A program made the translations under genes and the position numbers. DNA of 64,000 nt from Deltaproteobacteria bacterium (GTDB taxonomy: Bacteria; Myxococcota_A; Polyangia; Haliangiales; JADYYK01). The notes below the pieces were generated by a model. The model searched no databases, was not told the DNA's origin, and worked only from the letters and a program-made list of their open reading frames with translations. Location: contig JADYYK010000271.1 of NCBI GenBank assembly GCA_020853705.1, positions 20,496 through 84,495 on the forward strand, in the 5' to 3' direction. Each line of letters opens with the position of its first letter. Positions within the stretch are counted from its first letter, which is position 1. This document shows, in pieces, positions 54,154 to 63,246 of this stretch.

Positions 54154-55003
54154 GGCTGAGCCTGCGCCGGGACCACGCCTGCAGCCGGTTGATCGCCAGC
54201 AGCAGCGTGAACGACACCACCAGCATGGCCAGCGCGATGGCGGTGGCCTCGGCGTACTGGAACTGCTCCAGCTTGGCCATGATCAGGAGCGGTGAGCTGG
54301 TGGTGCTGGGGCGGTTGCCCGAGATGAACACCACCGAGCCGTACTCGCCCAGCGCGCGCGCGAAGGACAGCGCGAAGCCGGTCAGCAGGGCAGGGGTCAG
54401 GTTGGGCAGGATGACGCGGCGGAAGGTGATCCAGCGCGACGCCCCCAGGGTGGCGGCGGCCTCCTCCATGCTGCCGTCGAGCTCCTCCAGGATGGGCTGC
54501 ACGGTGCGCACCACGAAGGGCAGGGTCACGAAGGTCAGCACCAGGGTGATGCCGAGCTGGGTGTAGGCGATCTCGATGCCCAGCGCGCGCAGCGGCCGGC
54601 CCAGCCAGCCGCGCGGGCCGTACAGTGCGGTCAGGGCGATGCCGCTGACCGCGGTGGGCAGCGCGAAGGGCAAGTCGATCAGGGCGTCGAGCAGCTTGCG
54701 GCCGGGAAACCGGTAGCGCACCAGCACCCAGGCGGTGGTCAAGCCGAACCCGACGTTGATCGCCGCCGCTGCCAGCGAGGTCGTCAGCGAGACCCGGTAT
54801 GACGCCAGCGCGCGCGGGCTGCCGACGACCTGCCAGAAGCGCGCCCAGGTCAGCGTCGACGTCTTGAGCACGATGGTGGACAGCGGGATCAGCACCAGCA
54901 GGGACAGGTAGGTCAGGGTGATGCCCATCGACAGCCCGAGGCCGGGCAGCGCGCTGCGACGCAGGCGGCGCGGGCGGAGGGCTGGGCTCGCGATGGCGCT
55001 CAT
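54146..55003 (-). CDS. cysT: Sulfate ABC transporter permease CysT (CysU)
   Basis: 285 residues from ATG 55003. Six membrane helices with ITLTYLSLLVLIPLSTIVLK at the N-terminus and the EAA loop MEEAAATLGASRWITFRRVILP. GEYGSVVFISGNRP and ATAIALAMLVVSFTLLLAIN end the typical CysT core. Sits seven bases downstream of the sulfate-binding protein gene. Confidence 0.94.
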   Translation of the reverse strand: MSAIASPALRPRRLRRSALPGLGLSMGITLTYLSLLVLIPLSTIVLKTSTLTWARFWQVVGSPRALASYRVSLTTSLAAAAINVGFGLTTAWVLVRYRFPGRKLLDALIDLPFALPTAVSGIALTALYGPRGWLGRPLRALGIEIAYTQLGITLVLTFVTLPFVVRTVQPILEELDGSMEEAAATLGASRWITFRRVILPNLTPALLTGFALSFARALGEYGSVVFISGNRPSTTSSPLLIMAKLEQFQYAEATAIALAMLVVSFTLLLAINRLQAWSRRRLSHG

Positions 55004-55010
55004 GGGTGGC

Positions 55011-56060
55011 TCATTCGCCGGAGATGCGATCAAAGCTGGCGCCGTCGGCGAAGTGTTCGGCGTGGGCCTTGCGCCAGCCGCCGAAGCGCTGGTCGATGGT
55101 GAACAGCACGATGGGGGCGAAGCTGGCGGCGTGGCGCGCCGCCACCACCGGGTCGCGGGGCCGGAAGAAGCTGCGCGCCACGAGCTCCTGGCCGGCCGCG
55201 CTGTACAGGAAGGCCAGGTAGCCCTCGGCGATGGCACGGGTGCCGCGCTGGTCGACCACCTGGTCGACCACCGCCACCGGCGGCTCGGCCAGGATGCTGG
55301 CCGAGGGCGCCACCAGCTCGAGGCTGCGGTCGAGCCGGGTGGTGGCCATCAGGGCCTCGTTCTCCCAGGCGATCAGCACGTCGCCGATCTGGCGCTCGAC
55401 GAAGGTGGTGGTGCTGCCGCGCGCGCCGGCGTCGAGCACCTCGACGTTCTTGTAGATGGCGCGCACCAGCGCCTCCGCGCGGGCGGGGTCCCCCGAGCGC
55501 TCGAGCTCGAAGCCCCACGCGGCCAGATAGTTCCAGCGCGCCCCGCCCGAGGTCCTCGGGCTGGGCGTGATGACCGAGACCCCCGGCCGGGCCAGGTCGT
55601 CCCAGTCCTTGATGTGCCTGGGGTTGCCCTTGCGCACCACGAAGACGATGGTCGACGTGTAGGGCGACGAGTTGTAGGGCAGGCGCTGCTGCCAGTCGGG
55701 GGCGATGAGGCCGCGCTTGGCGATGGCGTCGATGTCATAGGCCAGGCCCAGGGTGACCACGTCGGCGCGCAGGCCGTCGATCACGCTGCGCGCCTGCTTG
55801 CCCGAGCCGCCATGCGACTGGTTGATGGTGATCCGGGCGCCCGGGTGGCTGCGCGCCCAGTCGGCGGCGAAGGCGGAGTTCACGGCCTGGTACCGCTCGC
55901 GGGTGGGATCGTAGGAGGCGTTGATGAGGGTCGCGCTGCCGCTCCGCGACACCGCGGCGCCGCGCCGGCAGCCCGGCAGCAGCAGCGCACCGAGGGCAGC
56001 CAGCACGGCGATGCGCCAGGTATGGCGGCCGATGCCGGGCATGATCGCGTCGCCTGCCAT
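55011..56060 (-). CDS. sbp: Sulfate-binding lipoprotein
   Basis: 349 residues from ATG 56060 (ATG 56042 and TTG 56069 are alternatives). Signal with lipobox LGALLLPGC. The periplasmic binding protein has TLINASYDPTRERYQAVNSA, INQSHGGSGKQARSVIDGL (the sulfate-contact Ser/Gly loop), ADVVTLGLAYDIDAIAKRG, TSTIVFVVRKGNPRHIKDW and TSGGARWNYLAAWGFELE. Sbp/CysP delivers sulfate or thiosulfate to CysTW. First gene of the operon, with a 17-base palindrome immediately upstream. Confidence 0.93.
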   Translation of the reverse strand: MAGDAIMPGIGRHTWRIAVLAALGALLLPGCRRGAAVSRSGSATLINASYDPTRERYQAVNSAFAADWARSHPGARITINQSHGGSGKQARSVIDGLRADVVTLGLAYDIDAIAKRGLIAPDWQQRLPYNSSPYTSTIVFVVRKGNPRHIKDWDDLARPGVSVITPSPRTSGGARWNYLAAWGFELERSGDPARAEALVRAIYKNVEVLDAGARGSTTTFVERQIGDVLIAWENEALMATTRLDRSLELVAPSASILAEPPVAVVDQVVDQRGTRAIAEGYLAFLYSAAGQELVARSFFRPRDPVVAARHAASFAPIVLFTIDQRFGGWRKAHAEHFADGASFDRISGE

Positions 56061-56080
56061 CCTGGACAAAATGTCCGCTA

Positions 56081-56097
56081 TGACGGAATGTCCGTCA
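56081..56097. promoter_or_regulatory. Perfect 17-base palindrome upstream of sbp
   Basis: TGACGGAATGTCCGTCA: arms TGACGGA and TCCGTCA with a 3-base centre, about 20 bases upstream of the sbp start on the minus strand. A further ATGTCCG half-site lies at 56071. The size and position are those of a dimeric regulator operator, so sulfur-responsive control is a reasonable inference; the protein is not known. Confidence 0.5.
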
Positions 56098-56131
56098 AGG
56101 CGAAATCCTGTCTGCTAGAGCGGAGGACGGC

Positions 56132-56404
56132 TCAGCCCTCCTTGGGCGGCTCCTTGGCGGCGTCCTTGTCCTTGCCAGCCAGCTCCTTGGAGCCGACGAC
56201 GATCAGGTTCATGCCGATCTGGACGCTCACGGTCTTGCCGTCGATGGTGACCGGGGCCTTGGAGTTGACGTACCAGCCGAAGCTGCCGGTGGAGAACTCG
56301 CGCGGATCGGCGATGACCACGTGGCCGGCGATGTCGATCTTGAGCGGCTCGGCCTTGGCGAGGAAGTCGGCGCGGGTGATGGGGCACAGCGTCTTGGGCG
56401 GCAT
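56132..56404 (-). CDS. Small hypothetical protein
   Basis: 90 residues from ATG 56404 with AAGGAG six bases upstream. Begins PPKTLCPITRADFLAKAEPL, then strands HVVIADPREFSTGSFGWYVN and VTIDGKTVSVQIGMNLIVVG, then a Lys/Asp-rich tail. The strand pattern with GSFGWYVN is reminiscent of small beta-sheet proteins of myxobacteria with unknown roles. No signal peptide. It lies downstream of the HAD gene on the same strand. Confidence 0.65.
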   Translation of the reverse strand: MPPKTLCPITRADFLAKAEPLKIDIAGHVVIADPREFSTGSFGWYVNSKAPVTIDGKTVSVQIGMNLIVVGSKELAGKDKDAAKEPPKEG

Positions 56405-56426
56405 CGGGGCTCCTTGTGGGGCGGCA

Positions 56427-57275
<849 letters not shown>

Positions 57276-57293
57276 CCGCGCACGAGCACCCGT

Positions 57294-58340
57294 TCAGGCA
57301 TCGCCGGGCTGCAGCAGCGATCTCGGCTGGGCGTCCGTGATGGCCAGCTCCTTGACGAACCTGTCGACCACGTCGTCGAACACGCTGTTCAAGGTGTCGT
57401 CGTCCTCGACGCGCTGGAACATGCGCCCGCCCGCGATCATGCCGTGGCCACCGGCCGCGCCCTTGGCCCCGACCACGCGCCGCATCAGGTGGCCGGCGCC
57501 GCCGTCCTCGATGTCGGTGCGCAGGGACAGGTACGCGCGACCGTGGAAGCGCCCCATCACCACGACCCAGTGCGCGCTCTCGTAGCGCAGCATGAGGTCG
57601 GCGATCTCGGCCACCAGATCGGGGTAGTCGAGCTCGCCGAGGTTCACCACCATGAGGGGCCCCAGCATCATGGCGGCGCGCAACGCGCGGCTCTGGGCCA
57701 CGAAGTGCTCGCGCCGCACGCGCGGGTGCGTGATCTCGTACATCAGCTTGTGATCGGCCTGCAGCACCAGATCGGCGTAGGCCTCGGCCTCGTTGCTGGT
57801 CGATTCGCGACCGAGGTCGCGGGTCTCGGACTTCAGGGCATAGAACAGCGCGGTGGCCAGGCTGCTGTCGAGCGGCACCTGCTTCTCGACCAGGTACTTG
57901 TAGGTGATGGTCGACGACGCCCCCATGCCCTCGCGCACGTCACACCAGGGCGCGCGCGCCGACGCGCTGCGCGGCGGGTGGTGATCGACCACGATGTCGA
58001 TGCGGTGGCCTGGCGGCAGCGAGTTGTTGCCGGTCTCGGGCTGGGTGTCGACCAGCGCGATGATGGGGAAGTCGCCCAGGTCGACCTCGTCGATGGGCGT
58101 CAGCGGCAGGTGCAGCGCACGCACCATGGCGCGGTTCTCGGCGCGCCCGACATAGCCGCCGTAGGCCACCACCGAGTCGATCCCGCGCGCGTGGCGCAGC
58201 AGCGCGCCCAGCGCGAAGGCGGCCGCCATGGCGTCGGGATCGGGGTTGTCGTGGGGCAGGATGAGCGCGCGGCTGCGCGTGCCCAGGGTGCCCAGCGCCT
58301 GATCCAGGTCGAACGGCGGTTCGGGTGCGGGTTCGCTCAC
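57294..58340 (-). CDS. DHH-family phosphoesterase (NrnA-like)
   Basis: 348 residues from GTG 58340, overlapping the kinase stop by four bases (GTGA). The DHH domain has ALILPHDNPDPDAMAAAFAL (metal Asp cluster), PIIALVDTQPETGNN, and IDIVVDHHPPRSASARAPW. The DHHA1 domain near the end has GAKGAAGGHGMIAGGRM. Family members degrade short oligoribonucleotides, pAp or cyclic dinucleotides; the fused order and length fit NrnA-like enzymes. Which of these is the substrate is not determined. Confidence 0.87.
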   Translation of the reverse strand: MSEPAPEPPFDLDQALGTLGTRSRALILPHDNPDPDAMAAAFALGALLRHARGIDSVVAYGGYVGRAENRAMVRALHLPLTPIDEVDLGDFPIIALVDTQPETGNNSLPPGHRIDIVVDHHPPRSASARAPWCDVREGMGASSTITYKYLVEKQVPLDSSLATALFYALKSETRDLGRESTSNEAEAYADLVLQADHKLMYEITHPRVRREHFVAQSRALRAAMMLGPLMVVNLGELDYPDLVAEIADLMLRYESAHWVVVMGRFHGRAYLSLRTDIEDGGAGHLMRRVVGAKGAAGGHGMIAGGRMFQRVEDDDTLNSVFDDVVDRFVKELAITDAQPRSLLQPGDA

Positions 58341-61300
58341 GTGGACCTCGGGGGTGCGGGTTTGGCTTCCATCACGTGGCCGAGATCCGCCGCCAGCTCG
58401 CCGCCCAGCGCTCGGTGATCCTGGATGATGTCGCGCGCGGGCAGCGAGCCGAGATAGCGGCCGCGCCACGCGGTGTCACGGATGCGCCGCGCCTTGGAGC
58501 GTACCTCGGCATAGGCGCGCCCGATCATCTGGCGGGCCTCGTCGAGGCGGCCGGCCTCGCGCAGCATGCGGCCGCAGATGTGGAAGATCTCCTCGACGCC
58601 CTCGACCTCGCGGCCGCCGTCGATGACCGCGACCGCGGCGGTGGCGCGGTCGACGGCGTCGCTGACCTTGCCGGTCTGCGCCAGCGCCAGCGACTCCGCG
58701 GCCATGGCATAGACCTCGCCCTGCGGGATGACGGCGTCACGCGCCAGCCGCGCCGCCGAGCGCGCGTACTCCAGGGCGCCCTCGGCGTTGCCGCCCGGGG
58801 CCACGTCGCAGAAGGCCAGGTAGACCAGGGCGCGGATCTCCTGGTAGCGGTTGCGCCCCGCGATGGCCTCGGCCAGGCCCTTCTCCAGCATCTCGCGCGA
58901 GGCCCGGGTGTCGCCGCGCTTGAGGTGGACCTGGCCCAGCGAGATCATGGCGTCGGTGGCGCCGCTGGAGTCGCCCAGCTGGCCCGCCAGCGACAGCGCC
59001 TTGCCGAGGTAGCGCTGCGCCTTGTCGTCATCGCCGAGGTCGAGGTAGCACTGCCCGATGTTGGACAGCTTGATGCCCAGGGCCAGCCGGTCGCCCAGCT
59101 CCTGATCGATCTTCAGCGAGCGCTTGTAGTGCGCCAGCGCCTCCTCGAACTCGCCCAGCGACGACGACACGATCCCCATGTTGTTCAGCGTCGCCGCCTC
59201 CATGCGGCGCACGCCGAGGCGGCGGTAGATCACCAGGGCCTCGGCGTAGGCCGCGATGGCCTCGCGCGGCTGGCCCATGTGCATGTGCACGGTGCCCAGC
59301 GAGTTCAGGATCATGCCGCGCTGCAGCAGCCCGGGGCGATCCTCGCCACACAGCGCCAGGGCCTGGCGACACAGCGCCAGCGCCTCGGCGTTGCGCCCGA
59401 TCTGCTTGAGCAGCTGGGCCTCCAGGCGCAGCGCCTCGGACTCGACCAGCTTGTCGCCGGCGCGGCGCGCGGTCTCCAGCGCCTGCACCAGGGCGCGACG
59501 CGCCTGCGGGGCGCGCCCGACCTCGAGGTAGAAGCGCGCCAGCCGGGTCAGCGCCTGCGCCAGCATGCGATCGGACGCGGGGCCCGGCGGCGCTGCGGTG
59601 GCCGCCTTACGCATGGCGTGGACCTCGCGCAGCTGGGCGGGGCGGCGGCCCAGCGCGCGTAGCAGGGTCTCGCGCTCGGCGTGGATCTCGAAGCGCTGGG
59701 CGGCGTGCGCGGCCTCGGCCGGGAGCAGCTCCAGGGCGCGCGTGAAGTGGCGCAGCGCCAGGGCGGCGCCCGAGACGTCACGGGCATACAGGCCCGCGGT
59801 CACGAAGGCGCGTGACGCCGCGATGGCCTCGCCGGCCAGCGCCAGGTGGCGCGCGATCTCGGCGTCGTCGGGGCCGCGCCGGTACGAGCGCGACTTCTGC
59901 AGCCGCTCGGCGGCGGCGCGGTGCAGCTCGCGACGCGCGGCGGCGGGCAGGCCGCCATAGGCGACCTCCATGGTCATCTCGTTGCGGAAGCGGTAGGCGC
60001 CCTCGAGCGGCACGCCGGCGGGGCCCGGGGCGACCTTCTCGAGCAGGCCGCGGGTGGTCAGCTTGTCCAGGGCGTCGGCGGCGTCGCGCCCCAGCAGCAC
60101 CGAGACGTCGGTGGCGGCGAAGCTCGGGCCCCACACCGAGGCGTGCGCGAGAGCCTCCTTTTCGGCCGGGGGTAGCCGATCCAGGCGGGTGGCCACCAGG
60201 GCCTCGACGCTGGTCGGGACCTGGATGGGGGCGTCGCGCTTGACCCACTTGAGGCGCGGCTGCGTGCCGGCGGCTGCTCCGGCGCCTGCTCCGGCGCCTG
60301 CTCCGGTGCCCTGGCTGGGGGCCGGCGCCAGCACGCCACGCTCGAGCAGCGACTCGATGCACTCGCGGATGAACAGCGGGTTGCCGCCGGTCTTGGACAG
60401 GATCTCTCGCGCCAGCTCGGCGGCCTCCTCGTCGCCGGGCGCGCTGCCGCCCGGGGTCGACCCGAAGCGCGCCAGCACCAGCTCCTCGCGCTCGCGCGGG
60501 CCGAGGTCGCCGAGCTCGATGACCAGCTGCGCCGAGCGGTTGAGCAGATCACTGCGCTCGTCGGCGCGGAAGGTGCCCAGGCCGAACACCGGGGCGCGCG
60601 CGCGGTCGCGCACCATGTCGTGGAACAGCTCCCAGGACTGGCTGTCGGCCCAGTGGAAGTCCTCGATGACGACGATCAGGGGGCGGTCGGTGGCCAGGCG
60701 CTCCTGCAGCTTGCGCAGGGCGCGCTGCACGCGGTGGCGCCACTCGCCGGGGTCGACGTCGGCGCGACCGGTGCGCGCGCTGGGGTCGGTGCCCGGCTGG
60801 GTGCCGCCCTCGACGCCGAGCAGGATGGCGAAGGTGTCGATGACGCTGCGCACCTCGGGCGAGTGCGACTGCCCGGGCCAGAGCAGCTCGGCCGACAGCT
60901 CCAGGCGCTGGCGGATCTCGCGCGGCTCGACGCGCTCGCCGAGGCCGAGCACGTCGCGCGCCAGATCGGCGGTGACCGCATACGGGATGTCGCTGGCCGA
61001 GCTGCGCGCACGGGCGCGCACCACGACGTGGTCGGTGCCCGCGATGCCGCGCAGGAACTCGGCGATCAGGGTGCGCTTGCCGACGCCGGCGTCGCCCACG
61101 ATGAGGACGTGGTGGGCCTCGCGCGTCACGATGGTCTGGCGGTACAGGTCGCGGATGGCGCGCAGCTCGAGCTCGCGGCCGACGATGCGCGTAGTCGGCG
61201 CCGGGCCGCCGGCCATGCGCTCCAGGCGATCCTTGGGCCCGCGCAGCCGGTACACCTTGGCGCGACGCACCGGGGCGCCGTCGTCGTCGAGGCCGCCGAC

Positions 61301-63181
61301 CAGCGCGGCGCCGCCCGGCGAGGTCTCGTTGTCCTCGGGCAGATCGATCTCGCCGAGGTCGTCGAAGTTCCACTCGTTGCGACAGACGCGGTAGGCGCCG
61401 CCGCCGAGCAGCACCTCGCTGGGCTTGGCCTCGGTGGCCAGGCGGCGCGCGATCGACGCGGTGGCGCCGATGAGCTGGTACTCGAAGGCGTCCTTGCTGC
61501 CGCGCGTGACCAGGGCCAGGCCGCGCTGCACGCCGATGGCCAGCGCCATCGGGGCCGACAGGTGGTCACGCGCGATCCCGGTGGCGGCCTCCTCCAGCGC
61601 GCGCGCCAGGCGCACTGCGCGGCCGGCGTCGTCCTCGCCCGCGACCGGGATGCCGAGCAGGTAGGTGAAGCCGGTGTCGTCGATGTGATCGCAGAAGGCG
61701 TCGAGCTTGTAGGCGATGTCGTCGGCGATGTGCAGGAAGTCCGCCAGCGCCGAGCGCGACGACGCGCCCACGATGCGCCCCTCGACCACCAGCACATGCT
61801 TGCGCTCGCGCAGATCGAGCACGACCTCGCGCCCGCTGGCGCCGAGCTCGGAGGAGTCCTCGCCATAGCGACCCGGGGTCGGGGTCGGCGCCGGGGTCAG
61901 CGCGGGGGCGCTGCCGCTGCCGCTGGCGCGCCGCGGCGGCCTGCCCGGGTCGGAGTCGGGCACCACCGCGGTGCCGCTGCGGATGAAGCCGTCACGCGGC
62001 TCCGACGACGGCGTCGGCGCGGGCGTCGGCGACGGTGTGCCCGCGGGCCGCGCCACCGGGGTGCCGCCCGGGGTCGCGCGCGGGACCACGCCGGGGATCG
62101 CCCTGGCGGTGGCCGCCGGGGTCGCATCGACGCGCGACTGCGGGCGCCCCGCCGGGACGCCAGGCCGGCCGCGCGCGGTGCCCGGCGGCCCGGCCGGCAC
62201 CATGGTGCCCTCGCTGGCCAGCTGCGAGGCCACCGGCTTGCGCTGCTCCATGGGCACGACCTGCGACGCGAACGCCGCCAGCGCGCCCGAGTCCATGGCC
62301 AGATCGCTCTCGATGGCGACCTGGTAGAAGAAGCGCAGCAGCGCCTGCTGCATGTCGCGCGCGGTCTGGTAGCGGTCGTCGACGTGGTAGGCCAGCGCCT
62401 TGAGGATGATCTCCTCGAGGTCGCCGGGCAGCTGCGGATCGGCCTCGCGTGGGCGCGCGAAGGCGCCCGACTTGACCGCCTCCAGGGCGGCGGTGCCGCG
62501 CAGGTGCGAGAACAGCGGCTTGCCGGTGGCCAGCTCGTAGAGGACGATCCCGGCCGAGAAGATGTCGCTGCGCCGGTCGACCGGGCGCCCGGCGGCCTGC
62601 TCGGGAGACATGTAGGCGAACTTGCCCTTGACCACGCCCTCGTCCTCGTGGACGTCACGCGCGCGGGCGATGCCGAAGTCCACGATCTTGACCGCGCCGT
62701 CCCACGACACCAGCAGGTTCTGCGGCGACACGTCGCGGTGCACGATCGACAGCGCCTCGCCATACTCGTCGGTCTTGCGGTGCGCGTAGTCGAGGCCCTT
62801 GGCCATCTGCTGCACGACATAGGCGGCCAGTCCGTAGGGGATGCGCTTCTTCAGGCTCTGCGCCGACTGCATCAGGCGCAGCACGTCGAGCCCCTCGACA
62901 TACTCCATGGTCAGGAAGCAGTCGCCCGAGACCTGCCCGAAGTCGAACACCTGCACGATGTTGGGGTGGTTGAGGCTGAGGGCGATCTTGGCCTCGTCCA
63001 CGAACATGGTGAGGAAGTGCTTCGAGCGCGCGAAGGCCGGATGGATCTTCTTGATGACGACGAGCTTGGCGAGCCCCTGCGCCACCGCCGAGCGGGCGAG
63101 GAAGACCTCCGCCATGCCACCGGCGCCGATCCGTCGTAGAAGCTGGTATTTGCCGAACTGCTCCACGGAGCGCCGGCACAT
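58337..63181 (-). CDS. Serine/threonine kinase with pseudocyclase, ATPase and TPR domains
   Basis: 1614 residues from ATG 63181 (GTG 63166, giving MEQFGKYQLL, is a likely alternative). Residues 11-280 are a kinase with RIGAGGMAEVFLAR, Lys 44, HRD 148-150 in HRDVSPQNLL, DFG 168-170 and SPEQAAGRP, all intact. A Pro/Thr linker follows (310-450), then a cyclase-like domain lacking the metal Asp but keeping YQLIGATASIARRLATEAKP. Next is an AAA-type ATPase with VGDAGVGKRTLIAEF and LIVVIEDFHWAD. The last 600 residues are TPR helices. The layout is typical of large signalling kinases in Myxococcota. Input and targets unknown. Confidence 0.88.
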   Translation of the reverse strand: MCRRSVEQFGKYQLLRRIGAGGMAEVFLARSAVAQGLAKLVVIKKIHPAFARSKHFLTMFVDEAKIALSLNHPNIVQVFDFGQVSGDCFLTMEYVEGLDVLRLMQSAQSLKKRIPYGLAAYVVQQMAKGLDYAHRKTDEYGEALSIVHRDVSPQNLLVSWDGAVKIVDFGIARARDVHEDEGVVKGKFAYMSPEQAAGRPVDRRSDIFSAGIVLYELATGKPLFSHLRGTAALEAVKSGAFARPREADPQLPGDLEEIILKALAYHVDDRYQTARDMQQALLRFFYQVAIESDLAMDSGALAAFASQVVPMEQRKPVASQLASEGTMVPAGPPGTARGRPGVPAGRPQSRVDATPAATARAIPGVVPRATPGGTPVARPAGTPSPTPAPTPSSEPRDGFIRSGTAVVPDSDPGRPPRRASGSGSAPALTPAPTPTPGRYGEDSSELGASGREVVLDLRERKHVLVVEGRIVGASSRSALADFLHIADDIAYKLDAFCDHIDDTGFTYLLGIPVAGEDDAGRAVRLARALEEAATGIARDHLSAPMALAIGVQRGLALVTRGSKDAFEYQLIGATASIARRLATEAKPSEVLLGGGAYRVCRNEWNFDDLGEIDLPEDNETSPGGAALVGGLDDDGAPVRRAKVYRLRGPKDRLERMAGGPAPTTRIVGRELELRAIRDLYRQTIVTREAHHVLIVGDAGVGKRTLIAEFLRGIAGTDHVVVRARARSSASDIPYAVTADLARDVLGLGERVEPREIRQRLELSAELLWPGQSHSPEVRSVIDTFAILLGVEGGTQPGTDPSARTGRADVDPGEWRHRVQRALRKLQERLATDRPLIVVIEDFHWADSQSWELFHDMVRDRARAPVFGLGTFRADERSDLLNRSAQLVIELGDLGPREREELVLARFGSTPGGSAPGDEEAAELAREILSKTGGNPLFIRECIESLLERGVLAPAPSQGTGAGAGAGAGAAAGTQPRLKWVKRDAPIQVPTSVEALVATRLDRLPPAEKEALAHASVWGPSFAATDVSVLLGRDAADALDKLTTRGLLEKVAPGPAGVPLEGAYRFRNEMTMEVAYGGLPAAARRELHRAAAERLQKSRSYRRGPDDAEIARHLALAGEAIAASRAFVTAGLYARDVSGAALALRHFTRALELLPAEAAHAAQRFEIHAERETLLRALGRRPAQLREVHAMRKAATAAPPGPASDRMLAQALTRLARFYLEVGRAPQARRALVQALETARRAGDKLVESEALRLEAQLLKQIGRNAEALALCRQALALCGEDRPGLLQRGMILNSLGTVHMHMGQPREAIAAYAEALVIYRRLGVRRMEAATLNNMGIVSSSLGEFEEALAHYKRSLKIDQELGDRLALGIKLSNIGQCYLDLGDDDKAQRYLGKALSLAGQLGDSSGATDAMISLGQVHLKRGDTRASREMLEKGLAEAIAGRNRYQEIRALVYLAFCDVAPGGNAEGALEYARSAARLARDAVIPQGEVYAMAAESLALAQTGKVSDAVDRATAAVAVIDGGREVEGVEEIFHICGRMLREAGRLDEARQMIGRAYAEVRSKARRIRDTAWRGRYLGSLPARDIIQDHRALGGELAADLGHVMEAKPAPPRST

Positions 63182-63246
63182 CTTAGCCCGGTTTGGCGGC
63201 TCGCGCTCGCGCGAAGTCGGCGGCGAAATTCAAGGGTTGACGGCGC

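Noticed and set aside
60620..63139. Long plus-strand open frame over the kinase gene
   Set aside because: Antisense shadow; the minus-strand protein has intact kinase and ATPase motifs.
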